A stretch of 64,000 nt of DNA from Pyrrhoderma lamaoense (GCA_002794735.1 NBAZ01000003.1:744001-808000); one strand, 5' to 3'. Counted from the first letter of the stretch, positions 49,035 to 59,205 are shown. Program-made: numbers and translations. Notes: generated by a model from the sequence alone, not told the origin.

Positions 49035-50188
49035 CATGTCACGTTCATACGTTCACACGGGCTCGTGATGTCCATTGCACCCCATTATCCTATCGCAGTA
49101 AATCAGTTTGATGCAAAAAAGAAGGTTTGAAATATCTTCAAGGCGAGTCTTCGCTTTATGAGTACAATCTCAAAATATTCTACATCCGAAAAATTATAAA
49201 TTATGAAGCCAGTTTACGACACAGCATAAGGTGAGGTTTATGAAATCACAATTACGAGTAGTTGAATTTGCTTCCAAGCGAAAGCTTCTTTTAGAAGCTT
49301 CTATTTAGCTCGAGGAACTTACCAGATCTACGATCTGAGCGTTTCGGTGTGCGAACCATCAAACCACCAAGTCTGAAAACTGGTTGCTACCCATGAAGGA
49401 ATGGGTTTCTTTTTTGTCCCAGTAAAAAAATAGGAGATTAGTTGATATTAAATCGGAAATCTCGGCTTATTACACCCTACCCTGAATCGATGTCGTTTCG
49501 TATTTTCCTTTGTGTCCCAAAATAGTAATTCGGAAAACTAATGATGGTAGTGGTGCCCATATTTCTTGCCTTCCGAAAGTAAGGGGAGTCTCGCATACGT
49601 CCTTATTGAATCTCCAGCTTGTAACATACATTGCTCATTGACACGCATCACTCAAAGGGCACTATGAGATAGTGTGGATTCACTGGACGCAAACATATCT
49701 ATGAGGCGGGAGTTGGTGGCGGGAGGTCGTTGGTAGTAAAATAAGGGACATTCCTATAACTAGGAGGGAGAGCTCATCACGAGTACCTAGAGGCTCGCAT
49801 AGCAGAACAATCAGATAGGGTAAAATAAGCCGCCTATAGTTCCTCCCCTGATATTCCATTTACTTATCCGTCAGCAAATAGGTAACCCAGTTTTTGGGAT
49901 GGAACATAAATTGCTATCTCTAAATAGAATATGGAAAGAGTGGGTATGATTTATTTACTTATAAATTCTTGGATGCATACGGTTATATGCGCTTCGCACT
50001 TGCACACGTACAACATACATCATAAACTTACGTGTCGCTGGCTCAGGGGAGTTGCACACTCCATTTCAGTTGCTTGCTCATAACTAGCCTATCGACTTAC
50101 AAGAAGGTGCTTACCCAAGGGTAGTGCACCAGGTACCTATACTCCACTCATGTACTCCGCGTGAAATGTCTCAGAATGTGAACACCCA

Positions 50189-50380
50189 TTATTTGATGGC
50201 GTCGTTATTAGCAATCAGATAACATAGTTCGGTCCGGAGGAGCTCGACACAAAGAGTTAAAGGCACTTTCAAAAACAGGCCTTGACTGTGTGAGATTTTG
50301 TTCTGGGTGGGTGGTACGGGATGTTTTTCGCTGGAATATCCATTAGCATCCAGGATGCGTCCAGGAACCCCTGAACTCAT
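50189..50380 (-). CDS. Possible 63-residue protein, right inner arm
   Basis: Identical in translation to the left-arm frame at 47065-47256. In this inner zone the arms barely differ, so identity alone is not evidence of selection. Confidence 0.2.
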   Translation of the reverse strand: MSSGVPGRILDANGYSSEKHPVPPTQNKISHSQGLFLKVPLTLCVELLRTELCYLIANNDAIK

Positions 50381-50642
50381 CGTGATTCCACAAAGGGGCG
50401 GTGTGCAAATACGTACAAATACGTAGTCACCTACATTTTTTGAAACCTTCTTTGTTAGAAGTACTCTGTTGAGAAGAAAACGTGTTTATCCCTGAGCTTC
50501 TTCGCTTATTCTAAGGCACCCCATTAGAAACGCCTTGTATTTTTATTTTATTATATCTTCTAAAACATTGATGGTCTTTTTATTTCCACATTTAGGGTGT
50601 GCTTAGGCCAAACAGACACATAGCCTAGGGTTACATCTATCA

Positions 50643-50650
50643 TATAAAAG
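50643..50650 (+). promoter_or_regulatory. TATA box, right-arm unit
   Basis: TATAAAAG followed by a CT-rich tract (about 50680-50760), the usual fungal promoter-plus-leader pattern. It is the mirror of 46794-46801. Confidence 0.5.
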
Positions 50651-52390
50651 GACTCCTCTTTATCGAAAAATCTCCAACTCCAAACTTCTCCTCCCCCATC
50701 ATCTCCCACTCACCTACTCTCACAGTCTCTTGCCCCTTCCTCGCGTCCGCCTCCCACTTGTCTGACTCAACTCGACTCCTCTTATCGTTGGGCTTGCTCA
50801 ACTCCGATCGATCATTAGAAACGACTTCTAAGTCGTCCCTCAAGGACGCATGTGAGACATAAGATTAAGAAAGGTGCCGTGCAAGGGGAGGTGGTGGGAT
50901 CCGCCTTATTGTTCCGATACTGAATGACCCGTGTTCCTTGTTGTTGTACACTGACTCTATATGTTACATGTAACCTCGTTCCTTTAGTTAGTTTCAGAGT
51001 CGGTCGATGCGTATCAAGCTTATGGTAGATGTGTGATGGGAAGTGGTTGGGTTATTGCCATGTTTTCTTCTTCTTCTTCTTTCTTTCCGTTTGTTTTCTG
51101 CGTTGATTTAGACCTCCGGCTCGCTCCTATCGTTATTTTTATCCTTATTACTTGCCTCAAGCAAGCCATGAAGCAAACTTATTTCCTCAAGATCTCGACG
51201 TTCCCGATGGACAGGCTTCAATACGCCCGCTCCTTGGGGATACTGTGAGGTGCCTTCGAGGTGGTGAGCACGATATCAATCCCTCTTTTCTCTCGTTCTC
51301 TCGTTGACTCGTATCTGTATACCTAGCATCACATCGCTATATTATATTTTAATGTTACTCGTCTCAAGAACGTCAACAAATTTAAATTATTTATCATTTG
51401 TCGTTCTCCTATAATTGCTCTTCAGTAACTTGATTTCCTTACGCCTTATCTATGTGTACTGACACATGCGATTGCGAATAGGTAGACCAAGCTCTCTCAT
51501 CGCCCCAACATCTCAAGGCAAGAATGTCAAAGCAGGTGATGCAGTAGAGGCGGTGGGTCTGCCCTGTACTTATTCTCTACTCATTCTTTAATATATCTTT
51601 GCATTGACCTGCACCAGCACCCCAATTATTTTTAAACCTATTTTAATTTTCATGTCCACCCCAAGTCCTCAAGAATACCATATACCCAATTAAGATTGAC
51701 GGAATGTTTGGGTCGTGGTGGGTCGTCAGCCTGTCTCATTCGTTATCACTCTGCCTTGATCTCTTCAGCTAGGACTTATGCCTCTTTGACATCTCATGAT
51801 ATCCTCAACTACCGATACTGTGGTTTCAAGATCTATAGCTCGATCGGCAACTTGTGGTGGTGGGCTACCGTGTTCTCCTTTCCCTCACTAACACTGACTC
51901 GTCTCCTTATGCTCAGCGTTTTCGTTTTGTGTGTTACTGATGTGTGAGCTAGCTGTGTGATCCCCGGCATCTTGAACCTCCTGAACATGAATGTGTGCCT
52001 CAAGACAGCAACATAAACAACCGTGCCTTCCTTTTGACATTGTCTCTTTGCATTGGTGTGTCTACTCTGTTTCACTGCCTTCTCTGTTCTCTCTCTGAGT
52101 TGACAGATTTCATCTTCTCGACCCCAACGCTCAGGGTCTCAGTATCTCGACCACCCATTATATGAGTCTAGACAAAGGTGGTGTGTGAGGGCGACGGCGG
52201 CGGACATCCCAGTAATTCTCACTTTTCTCTTTCTCACTGCATTGACCTCGTATTCTCGAGCATCGCATCTATCGATCTCTTTTAGTTTGTTCTAGACGTC
52301 TGTGACGATAGGTGTGGCCGGTAAGGGGTGGAGGTGGGAACCACATTATCTTTTAACTTTTCTTTGCAGGCTCGATCCATCGGCTCTAGG

Positions 52391-52461
52391 GTGACGGGAG
52401 GGGTGGGAGTGCTTCGTGCATGGGTTTATGGTAACAAGCATGCATGGGTCGGGCCCGTCAC
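52391..52461 (+). ncRNA. Hairpin module M1, right arm
   Basis: 71 nt. GTGACGGG at the start pairs with CCCGTCAC at the end. CGTGCATG (52415-52422) pairs with CATGCATG (52439-52446). The 5' internal loop is G-rich (AGGGGTGGGAGTGC). It lies inside the 117-nt exon 52370-52486. Confidence 0.78.
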
Positions 52462-53223
52462 CTTTCACTTACAATACATATCAATAGTGAGTCTCCGGAT
52501 CTTCTCTACCGAGCCTCCTCTTTTATTCATATGCCCTATGATACCCAGGACTAGATACATAAATACATATACTCTACTAATGCCTATAGATCAATACAAG
52601 CACCGATCGTCTGGACCTCGTTCTCAAGATGCCAACATCGACAATCGTGATGGAGTATAGAAGGACTCGAAGGTGTTGTATTTGCTTTCAATTCTCATTT
52701 TGCTTTTTCTTCTCTTTCCGCATTTTACTTCGCATACTGCTTTCCTTGCATTATTTATGCTTATGAGTATCTATTTCAATCCATCTCTTTCACATTCTTG
52801 CATCAAGCCATACTACAAATCATTTGTACTACTAACGTGCATACTAGTAACTTCTAATAAGGTAGACTCCCTTTGAATCTCGGCCTCAAGACGGCACCCT
52901 CAACTATGTCACGGTAATGCCTAAGAAGACCCGTTGGTGGTGTGTCTACTCTGCTTTGTTTTTCTCTCCAACCTCTCTCTGCGTTGACCGTATACACAGC
53001 ATCATTTGTCTCTATTGCTATTTATCGCATTGTTTCTCTTTTCTCTTGCATCAACCCCGATACCCAGCATTGGATTTATTTATACTATTTATGTGAAATG
53101 ATGGTTCAACACTCAAGCACGCTCAACACTGCAATACCCCGGATTCGCAATCTCAAATTAGACAAAGGCGTGCCTAGTAATTCTCTTATGCCCTTTCTTT
53201 TCTGCATTGATCTCGTTCATTCA

Positions 53224-53248
53224 GCATCGCATCGCATCGCATCGCATC
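53224..53248 (+). repeat. GCATC microsatellite, right arm
   Basis: Five tandem GCATC units, the mirror of the six-copy left-arm repeat. The copy difference shows that the two arms were read independently. Confidence 0.85.
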
Positions 53249-53374
53249 TTTTACTTTTATTTTTATTTTTATTTCTAGACGTCTGTGACGATAAGTGTGG
53301 TCGGTAAGGGATGGTGGTGGGAACTGCCCTCTTCTACTAAGCTTTTATATTACAGATACGACAATAGGTTCTAG

Positions 53375-53448
53375 GTGACGGGGGGGGGTGGGAGTGCTTC
53401 ATGTACGGGTTTATGGGTATACAAGCGTACATGGGTCGGGCCCGTCAC
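53375..53448 (+). ncRNA. Hairpin module M2, right arm
   Basis: 74 nt. Inner stem CATGTACG/CGTACATG: relative to M1, C-G becomes U-A and U-A becomes C-G, two compensatory changes. The G-rich loop here is a run of nine Gs, then T, then GGG. Confidence 0.78.
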
Positions 53449-53989
53449 CTTTATGTTGAAGATACCATTCATAGTGAGTCTCCGGCTTACTTCACTTTCC
53501 TTCTCTTCCTTCCCTCACCTACTCCCTGTTACCCAGGGTTGCATACGAGAGCCCCACTAATACCGGAATATCAAGAAATGGCGGTTTATAACTTCAAGTC
53601 TCATAACAGCAACATCAGTATCAACTACGGTGGAGTGCGGAAAGGACTGTGGTGTGTCTCCCTTGCTCGATCGCTTCAACTTACCTCTTTCGTTCTCTCT
53701 CTTTGCACACTCTCCTTTACACAGCGCCGCATCTATTCAGATCACTGACCTTTAGTATAAACTCAATCCTCAAGCGCGCTCAACACTCAAGTACCTCAAG
53801 ATCGGATGTCCAGTATTTCTCTTACTTCTCTTTCTCTCTGCACTGAATTCGTGTACCCTAGTATCGCAACGATCATCATTCTTCTTTATTTCTAGACATT
53901 TTCGAATGACGGTGTGGTCGGTAAGGGGTGGTGGCGGGATCCGCCCTCTTCTTCTAACCTTCTTTACAGGTCTCTTCACAAGGTCGTAG

Positions 53990-54061
53990 GTGACGGGAGG
54001 GGTGGGAGTGCCTTGTGCGTGGGTTTATGGTTACAAGCATGCATAGGGCCGGGCCCGTCAC
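53990..54061 (+). ncRNA. Hairpin module M3, right arm
   Basis: 72 nt. Inner stem TGTGCGTG/CATGCATA with G-U wobbles. One base longer than M1 on the 3' side, which breaks the reading frame but not the pairing. Confidence 0.78.
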
Positions 54062-54242
54062 TTATCTCGTTATCATACAAGATAAAGGTGAGTCTTACTC
54101 TCATTCACATGGAGAGTAATGACCTTAACTGCTGCTGCAGGTCTTTCAGACGTCAATGATGATGGGCACGTATGTAAGGGGTGGTGGTGAGTACCACCTT
54201 TGTCTCTTGACGATCTTTGCAGGGATATCTATCAGGTTGCAA

Positions 54243-54313
54243 GTGACGGGAGGGGTGGGAGTGCCTTATGCACGGGTTTATGGCAACAAGTGTGCATGGG
54301 CCGGGCCCGTCAC
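54243..54313 (+). ncRNA. Hairpin module M4, right arm
   Basis: 71 nt. Inner stem ATGCACG/TGTGCAT; the outer stem is perfect. It is the outermost copy and the most diverged from its left-arm partner, yet still paired. Confidence 0.75.
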
Positions 54314-54678
54314 ATCTGTGCTGAGGACAGTACTATTAGTGGGTCTTACTCTCCTTCATATGGAGAGAAGCGAGGTTGACTTCTGATGCAGGTTGTCTAT
54401 GCATAGGCTTGTTCCATATTACATGTCGTCTTGTCTGGGGCTATGGTATTACGCCTCGTCTTTATGTTAGTAAGAAGAGTGAAAGGTCAAAGCACTTTTG
54501 TTGTTGAAGAAAAGTAAAGCTTGAACGTACATGTAGTAGACGTTTTACTAATAATATATCTCGCTTCCTATCATGAAATAAGATTTATGTCGAGTATACT
54601 GAGCGTCGGAGTGTGAATAACAAAGAAAAATCATGGACAGAGTAAGTTGATACCTCAAGTTTTCTTTCTCTTCTGCAA

Positions 54679-54996
54679 TCACACGGAGAATCGAAAAGTG
54701 TTTTGGATTTTGAATTGTTCCTTTTCATAGAATAGTAGCGATATAGTATTATGGGGATTTGTGGAAGATAGTTGATAAATACCAATGTTCAGATAAAAGT
54801 CCACGAAAAGCAAAAAAGCCGGCAATACAGAAATATGAATTGTGATAGACAAAGGGATGGAAACTACGACGGATGCATTGCCAGTCTCCATAAAAATTGT
54901 TGAAGCCTGTGGCGAGTGAAAATCAGATGGTGTTGATTTGGTAAAAATTACGAGTATATAGTTCTTTGGAGAAAGTTGTAAGATCAAGCTAGTCAT
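54679..54996 (-). CDS. Fragment of an AIG1/FAR-17a-like membrane protein (weak)
   Basis: The frame contains SIPLSITIHISVLPAFLLFV followed by DFYLNIG, which resembles the conserved H-x-x-P-x-x-x-x-x-x-D-F membrane segment of fungal AIG1-like proteins. The N-terminal part and the C-terminal exons are not clear. The expected C-terminal half would fall next to the outer edge of the inverted repeat (54451), so the gene may be truncated there. This family call is a guess from one segment. Confidence 0.3.
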   Translation of the reverse strand: MTSLILQLSPKNYILVIFTKSTPSDFHSPQASTIFMETGNASVVVSIPLSITIHISVLPAFLLFVDFYLNIGIYQLSSTNPHNTISLLFYEKEQFKIQNTFRFSV

Positions 54997-55110
54997 AAGC
55001 TACTTCATCCACTTACATGGGTATGAGTAACTGGCCAAGGCTGAAGTAGTCACAACGAGTGTACACGCTCACAGAGCGAGTGGAATTAGTCGATCATTGT
55101 CATGGGTCAT

Positions 55111-55399
55111 TCAACAATTGCTGGGATCCCTTCATCCGTCGGAGAACCGCGTAGTTTGTATCCCAACCAAAACATGAAAGCTATGAAAAGCAGAAGAGCA
55201 GCGCGTTGCCATTTGGGAGGCGTCGGAAGATCAAAGCGGGGGTCATGGATGAAAGCAACGTGTGCAGGTGAAGGTATGTTTATCCTTGTTCTTCCGATTG
55301 AGGCTTCTTCCTCCCGAGGTCGAAGACGCTAGTAGATCTCTGACCCGGAACGTCCTCTCTTCTGGGAGATGTTGGGAGTCGTTCATATTGTGATGGCAT
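55111..55399 (-). CDS. Small single-pass membrane protein with a frame break
   Basis: The ATG at 55399 gives MPSQYERLPTSPRRED, then RSTSVFDLGRKKPQSEEQG and an early stop. One base away, the other frame continues INIPSPAHVAFIHDPRFDLP then TPPKWQRAALLLFIAFMFW and LGYKLRGSPTDEGIPAIVE to TGA at 55111. The whole reads as one protein of about 95 residues: a disordered Ser/Arg start, an HDPRFDLPTP linker and one membrane helix near the end. The break is near 55282 and no intron explains it. No function is assigned. Confidence 0.45.
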
Positions 55400-58300
55400 C
55401 ACTACCTATGCTATAGATGAGTAAAGAGTGACTTCTAGTTCGATATATACCCGTTCTGAGTAGTAGAGCAAGTAAAGGTGTGCTTTGGATAGTGCCCCTG
55501 AGCGTGTCGCCAGGCTGACAGTCACGCAGGTCTTCATTCTCCCACTGTGACTCTCAAGCGCGTGTTACACCGTTACGTTATGTTACTTTGTTTGTATTGA
55601 TAGGTCAACTTGTCAACTCATACTACTATTGTGTGATGTATGAGCCGTAGACTTTATTCTTCCTTCCCATGTCACAGGGACCTCAAGTTTGTGCTTGTAG
55701 CCTACTCACTCATCAGTCACTATATCACACTTGAAACAGTTCTTTACTGTTATGCTACCTGGAACCACATCATAGTATCTTGTCTTTCATTTTTCCAATT
55801 TTCTGATCGTTATAGAAAGTCGTGGCCCGATAATGAGCCAGGACAGCCTGCCTGAGACTGATCATCTCCACGGGAATTTTCTACTTTGATATCATCTTAT
55901 AACGATATGATTAGTAAAAAACCACACTCTGTGCGCTTCGTGCGTCACCGGGCCACTCGTCGAAGAGAAAAAGAAGTATCATTCAGAAATTCATTCATCA
56001 GACTAGCGGATGGAATAACTGAGTGTGGGTAAGTGCTATGAGTTTCCTGTAAGACTTGTTGGGATGCCTTAATGTGGGAGAAGACAGGACCAAGTTTTGT
56101 CTGAAAAAATCCTGTTCTATCCCTTCTACTTATCTAGAAATGGATACGTCAAGGTCTTCTAGATTAGCTATGGGTCCTTCAACTATTCGTGATGTCCTGC
56201 ATATTTGAAGTCACAAGCACTTCTTAGGCTGATTAGACCTAAAGGGCAGACACGGAGACGTTCTAATTCTGGGATTGATACAAACTGTGAGAGGTTTCCC
56301 TTACTTGAAAAGAATAATTTCCTTCACAGTCTTACTGGGAAATCCCACTGTTTGGGAGGGTGGCATGCATTTTTCTTTTATGAGATGTAGGGCATCTCAA
56401 AGGAATTTTGGGATAAGGGATGAATGAAATCAGATCGCGGACATTTCAAAAATCACCAACGAGAAAGGTTGAAGGATTTCGTATAGGTGGAGGGCATCGT
56501 GATCCGATTCATTTCTAACATCTCATGATCAAGGAAGGAGTCGCCCATGGTCTTACTTAAACATGAACAGGTATTCAATCATTTCTGGGGTGGGAGTGGG
56601 TCCGATGAACAATGAATGTCAGACAGAAAGCTCTTAAGTCAAGGGAGTGAAAATATGAACATATATTCACTCTGATTTTCTATATTATTGGTAATCGTGA
56701 GATTATCGAGTTTATCCCAAATTCTGGTTGGGAGTAGCCTTTGAAATAGGGGGAAAGTGCTCAGATGGGTGCTGATTTGCCTATAAAGTCTGAAGAGCTG
56801 CATCTCAAGTCATACACTTATCTGACTCATAGCCTCTTCTATGACACTGACATTTCTGCGCCTAATCCAGACGTCGTAAGGAGGTCGTATCGTTACTTAT
56901 GATTTTCAGGCTTTGATATAGCCCTTCGTCACTCGTTTACTCATCTCTAGCGAGAGCTCCAGGTTATGGCCATTCTACCTGCTGGATAAAATCAAAGAAT
57001 ACGTGTTTGGGATCAGACATGTTTCTGATTCGCCTCTGTGAAGTACTGATACTTCAAAATTACTAAGTATATACATGTTTTTAGGCCTGTCTTGTTATGC
57101 ATAGATGTTACGAACTCGAGAAATGGCTCCAAACTCTGTCAACAAATATCCATTACCCATATGCATTCCGGCCACGTTGTCAACTAAAGGTCTTTCCTCT
57201 AGAGACTTTCGTTGCCTAGCCCTTGCTTGAATATGTTGAATTTGGCTTTTTTGGTTTGCTTCTATACGTGTATATCAGGAAACTAGATCAGCGGTAGAGA
57301 AAAGATATTGAACGGTTCTCACTTCTTTGATCCATTTTTGCCCAAATCGCCAACCCTTCTTCTTGTCAACGGTTTCTGTCGGTTTTAATAGCGTTCCCGC
57401 ATTGGCCACATCGGCGATCCAGCGCCTTATCCTAGGGTGCTCTGCTGCAAACTCCTCATCTATTTCGACTACAATCTTTCTTTCGCGATTCACGAACAGG
57501 CGAGCCAATCTTGTGAGAGCTGTTGCATATCCATTAGTTGAGATTGGAAGTGTAAATAGGGAGAGAAAGAGTATGCGCACGGTTGGACATGATTATCGAA
57601 ATGAGTCTATAAATAAAATACTTCGAAGGAATGGACGTTTTGGTTTGAGACAAGATGTGGTCGTATGGGTGGTTGTAGTATTGTTCGGACAACTATGAAA
57701 GCTCAGCTTAAGTAATCTGGTCCTTTGTTTTTTGTGCACTACGGGAACAATAGACACAAAGAACAGTTGATTGTTCACCGGGGCAGTATAGCTATTCTGC
57801 GTTGCCTATTTATCAGAAAATGTTATCTTAGATTGGAATGGAATGAATTTATCTTTCTTTTCAATTGTGCGCATTGCCGCGATTTAAGCCCCTATTTATC
57901 TATGTGTATATATTTACATGTATTCATATTGTAAACAAAATCACTATACTGCTATGTATATCATTTCTCATAGTCCTTTTTTGTCGTGATCTTTTGTAAA
58001 AGAAAAAGAAAAGATAAGACAAAATCAATTGCAAGCAAATCATGCATTGTTCCTGACACGCTTCCTTCGCCGCGCTAGCCCACTTGTCACAAGAGTGAGA
58101 CTGACTGGCTCATTAACTGGTGTGTCAGACGAATATCATAACAAAACGATCGGTTAGCAGTCTGTCTCAGAAATTACCTTCAGACTGAGCCCATCGGCTA
58201 TGGCTCATCTCACGCTCATGGAAATATCGATATGTTTATGAGCCACAGAAAACTGCGCAGTTTTCTGTACGCGAACATTTATGGCAGACTCCATCTTAAA

Positions 58301-58971
58301 CATATTCCAATCAGACCCTTAGAATAACCATCCTCGTCAGTCTTGAAGGTATTCTGAGTTATTACAGCTGAATTTAACACGTATATATATATCGTTCATC
58401 CGTTCATCCTCTCTATAGTCCACAATCACACATTCTAAGTATATATATAATGATATAATAGCAGAGTAAGAACGGCTGTTCTCTATATGATCTTGTTGAA
58501 GCTGGAAATCTAGTGATCAGTTCTCGATGTAAGTTGTATCTTTCAAAATCACCGAGCTAAGCTACATGTAATCGCCATTTATGTATCTCACACCGAAACT
58601 AGTCTTCTATCCTCGCCTATGTTACGTCATGATTCCAGTCGTTCTGCTTATCACATCGTAGTCTCACAACGATCAAATCATGATTCTCTCTCTAAGAGAA
58701 GGCTCCCACACCGTACGGTAGAATCATGCTCTTACAGTACATAATTAAATTACTCTGGCTCATTTGAGAGAAAGGCAGTCAAAAAATTAGAGTAGTATAA
58801 CGCCAGGAGGATAATATTCTTAAATTTAAGGATGTTGCGTATACCAATGGAATGTATAATGCAATTCGAGTAGGAATCAGTGATCTTACTGATATGTTAT
58901 TACTCGAACTACTACTTACACTAATACACACTGCTCTCACATTTGTAAGAGTTGGATGCAGGGTTAATAAA
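55400..58971. other. Gene-poor stretch
   Basis: About 3.6 kb. A 101-codon minus-strand frame at 57275-57580 (contains IDEEFAAEHPRIRRWIADVA) has some coding character but no ATG and no joined exons. Others are shorter. Nothing can be assigned. Confidence 0.35.
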
Positions 58972-59205
58972 CTACGTCAAAATTCTGTATAGATGAATTG
59001 ACATAGTGAGAGGAAGCCAAAGACAGTTGTTTGTAAGCCTGCTGAAAGCGGGCCAAGTCAGATACTCAACAGAGATGGAGATGGCCTTTTCATCATTATT
59101 CCAATTATTGTCTCCATTACTATCAATTGTTACACATTTATTGTTGCTCAGTGAGATGACGTTAGACATGAAGCCTAGAAAAAGAAATATGACGTAGATC
59201 TTCAT
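58972..59205 (-). CDS. Small secreted-protein candidate
   Basis: The ATG at 59205 opens 77 codons. The start MKIYVIFLFLGFMSNVISLS looks like a classical signal peptide: Lys, a hydrophobic core, then a Ser-rich cleavage zone. The mature part is short, Asn/Asp-rich (NNKCVTIDSNGDNNWNNDEK) and has only two cysteines. No neighbour supports it. It could be a small effector-like protein or the first exon of a longer one. Confidence 0.35.
   Translation of the reverse strand: MKIYVIFLFLGFMSNVISLSNNKCVTIDSNGDNNWNNDEKAISISVEYLTWPAFSRLTNNCLWLPLTMSIHLYRILT

Larger units (their letters stand above)
50651..54390 (+). ncRNA. Right-arm modular, spliced, structured RNA gene (putative)
   Basis: Starts after TATAAAAG at 50643-50650 and a CT-rich leader. 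Four exon pairs are seen: microexon 52296-52320 with hairpin exon 52370-52486; 53279-53303 with 53356-53473; 53896-53920 with 53970-54087; 54150-54173 with 54223-54338. Each microexon is followed by GTAAGG and a roughly 50-nt intron with a branch-like element (TTTAAC, CTACTAA or TTCTAAC in three of them). Each hairpin exon is followed by GTGAGT or GTGGGT. For the first three pairs, joining microexon to hairpin exon closes all three reading frames, so a coding role is unlikely there. Further modules share TCAAG followed 45-75 nt later by GTGGTGKGTC. The outward unit is about 3.7 kb. Expression needs RNA evidence. Confidence 0.5.
49035..54451. repeat. Right arm of giant inverted repeat
   Basis: Mirror copy of 42993-48410. 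It holds the plus-strand version of the modular transcription unit, running outward. Differences from the left arm rise toward the outer edge: the outermost 76-codon frame differs at five residues, while frames near the core are identical or differ at one. The M2 hairpin here has one G more than its left partner. Confidence 0.95.

Noticed and set aside
46601..50843. 67-residue mirrored frames at 46601-46804 and 50640-50843
   Set aside because: They lack an ATG (TTG start) and run antisense over the TATA box and CT-rich leader of the modular transcript.
43059..54386. Protein-coding reading of the hairpin exons (frames reading VTGGVGV...VYGNK..AW.GPVT)
   Set aside because: The apparent protein similarity is a by-product of the nucleotide repeat. 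M2 and M3 carry one-base length changes that break it, and joined exons of M1-M3 have stops in all frames.
50838..54400. Intron-hosted box C/D snoRNAs in the modular transcript
   Set aside because: An ATGATGA occurs at 54156, but no CTGA box lies at a suitable distance with flanking stems, and the other introns lack both boxes.
42993..54451. Palindrome as a pure assembly fold-back artefact
   Set aside because: A unique core, scattered substitutions, small indels and a microsatellite copy difference separate the arms. Not fully excluded without reads.
42993..54451. Palindrome as a DNA transposon with long terminal inverted repeats
   Set aside because: The core has no transposase and is only 624 bp. 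No target-site duplication is visible at the faded outer ends.
57275..57580. 101-codon minus-strand frame as a gene
   Set aside because: No ATG, an in-frame stop directly upstream and no joinable exon.
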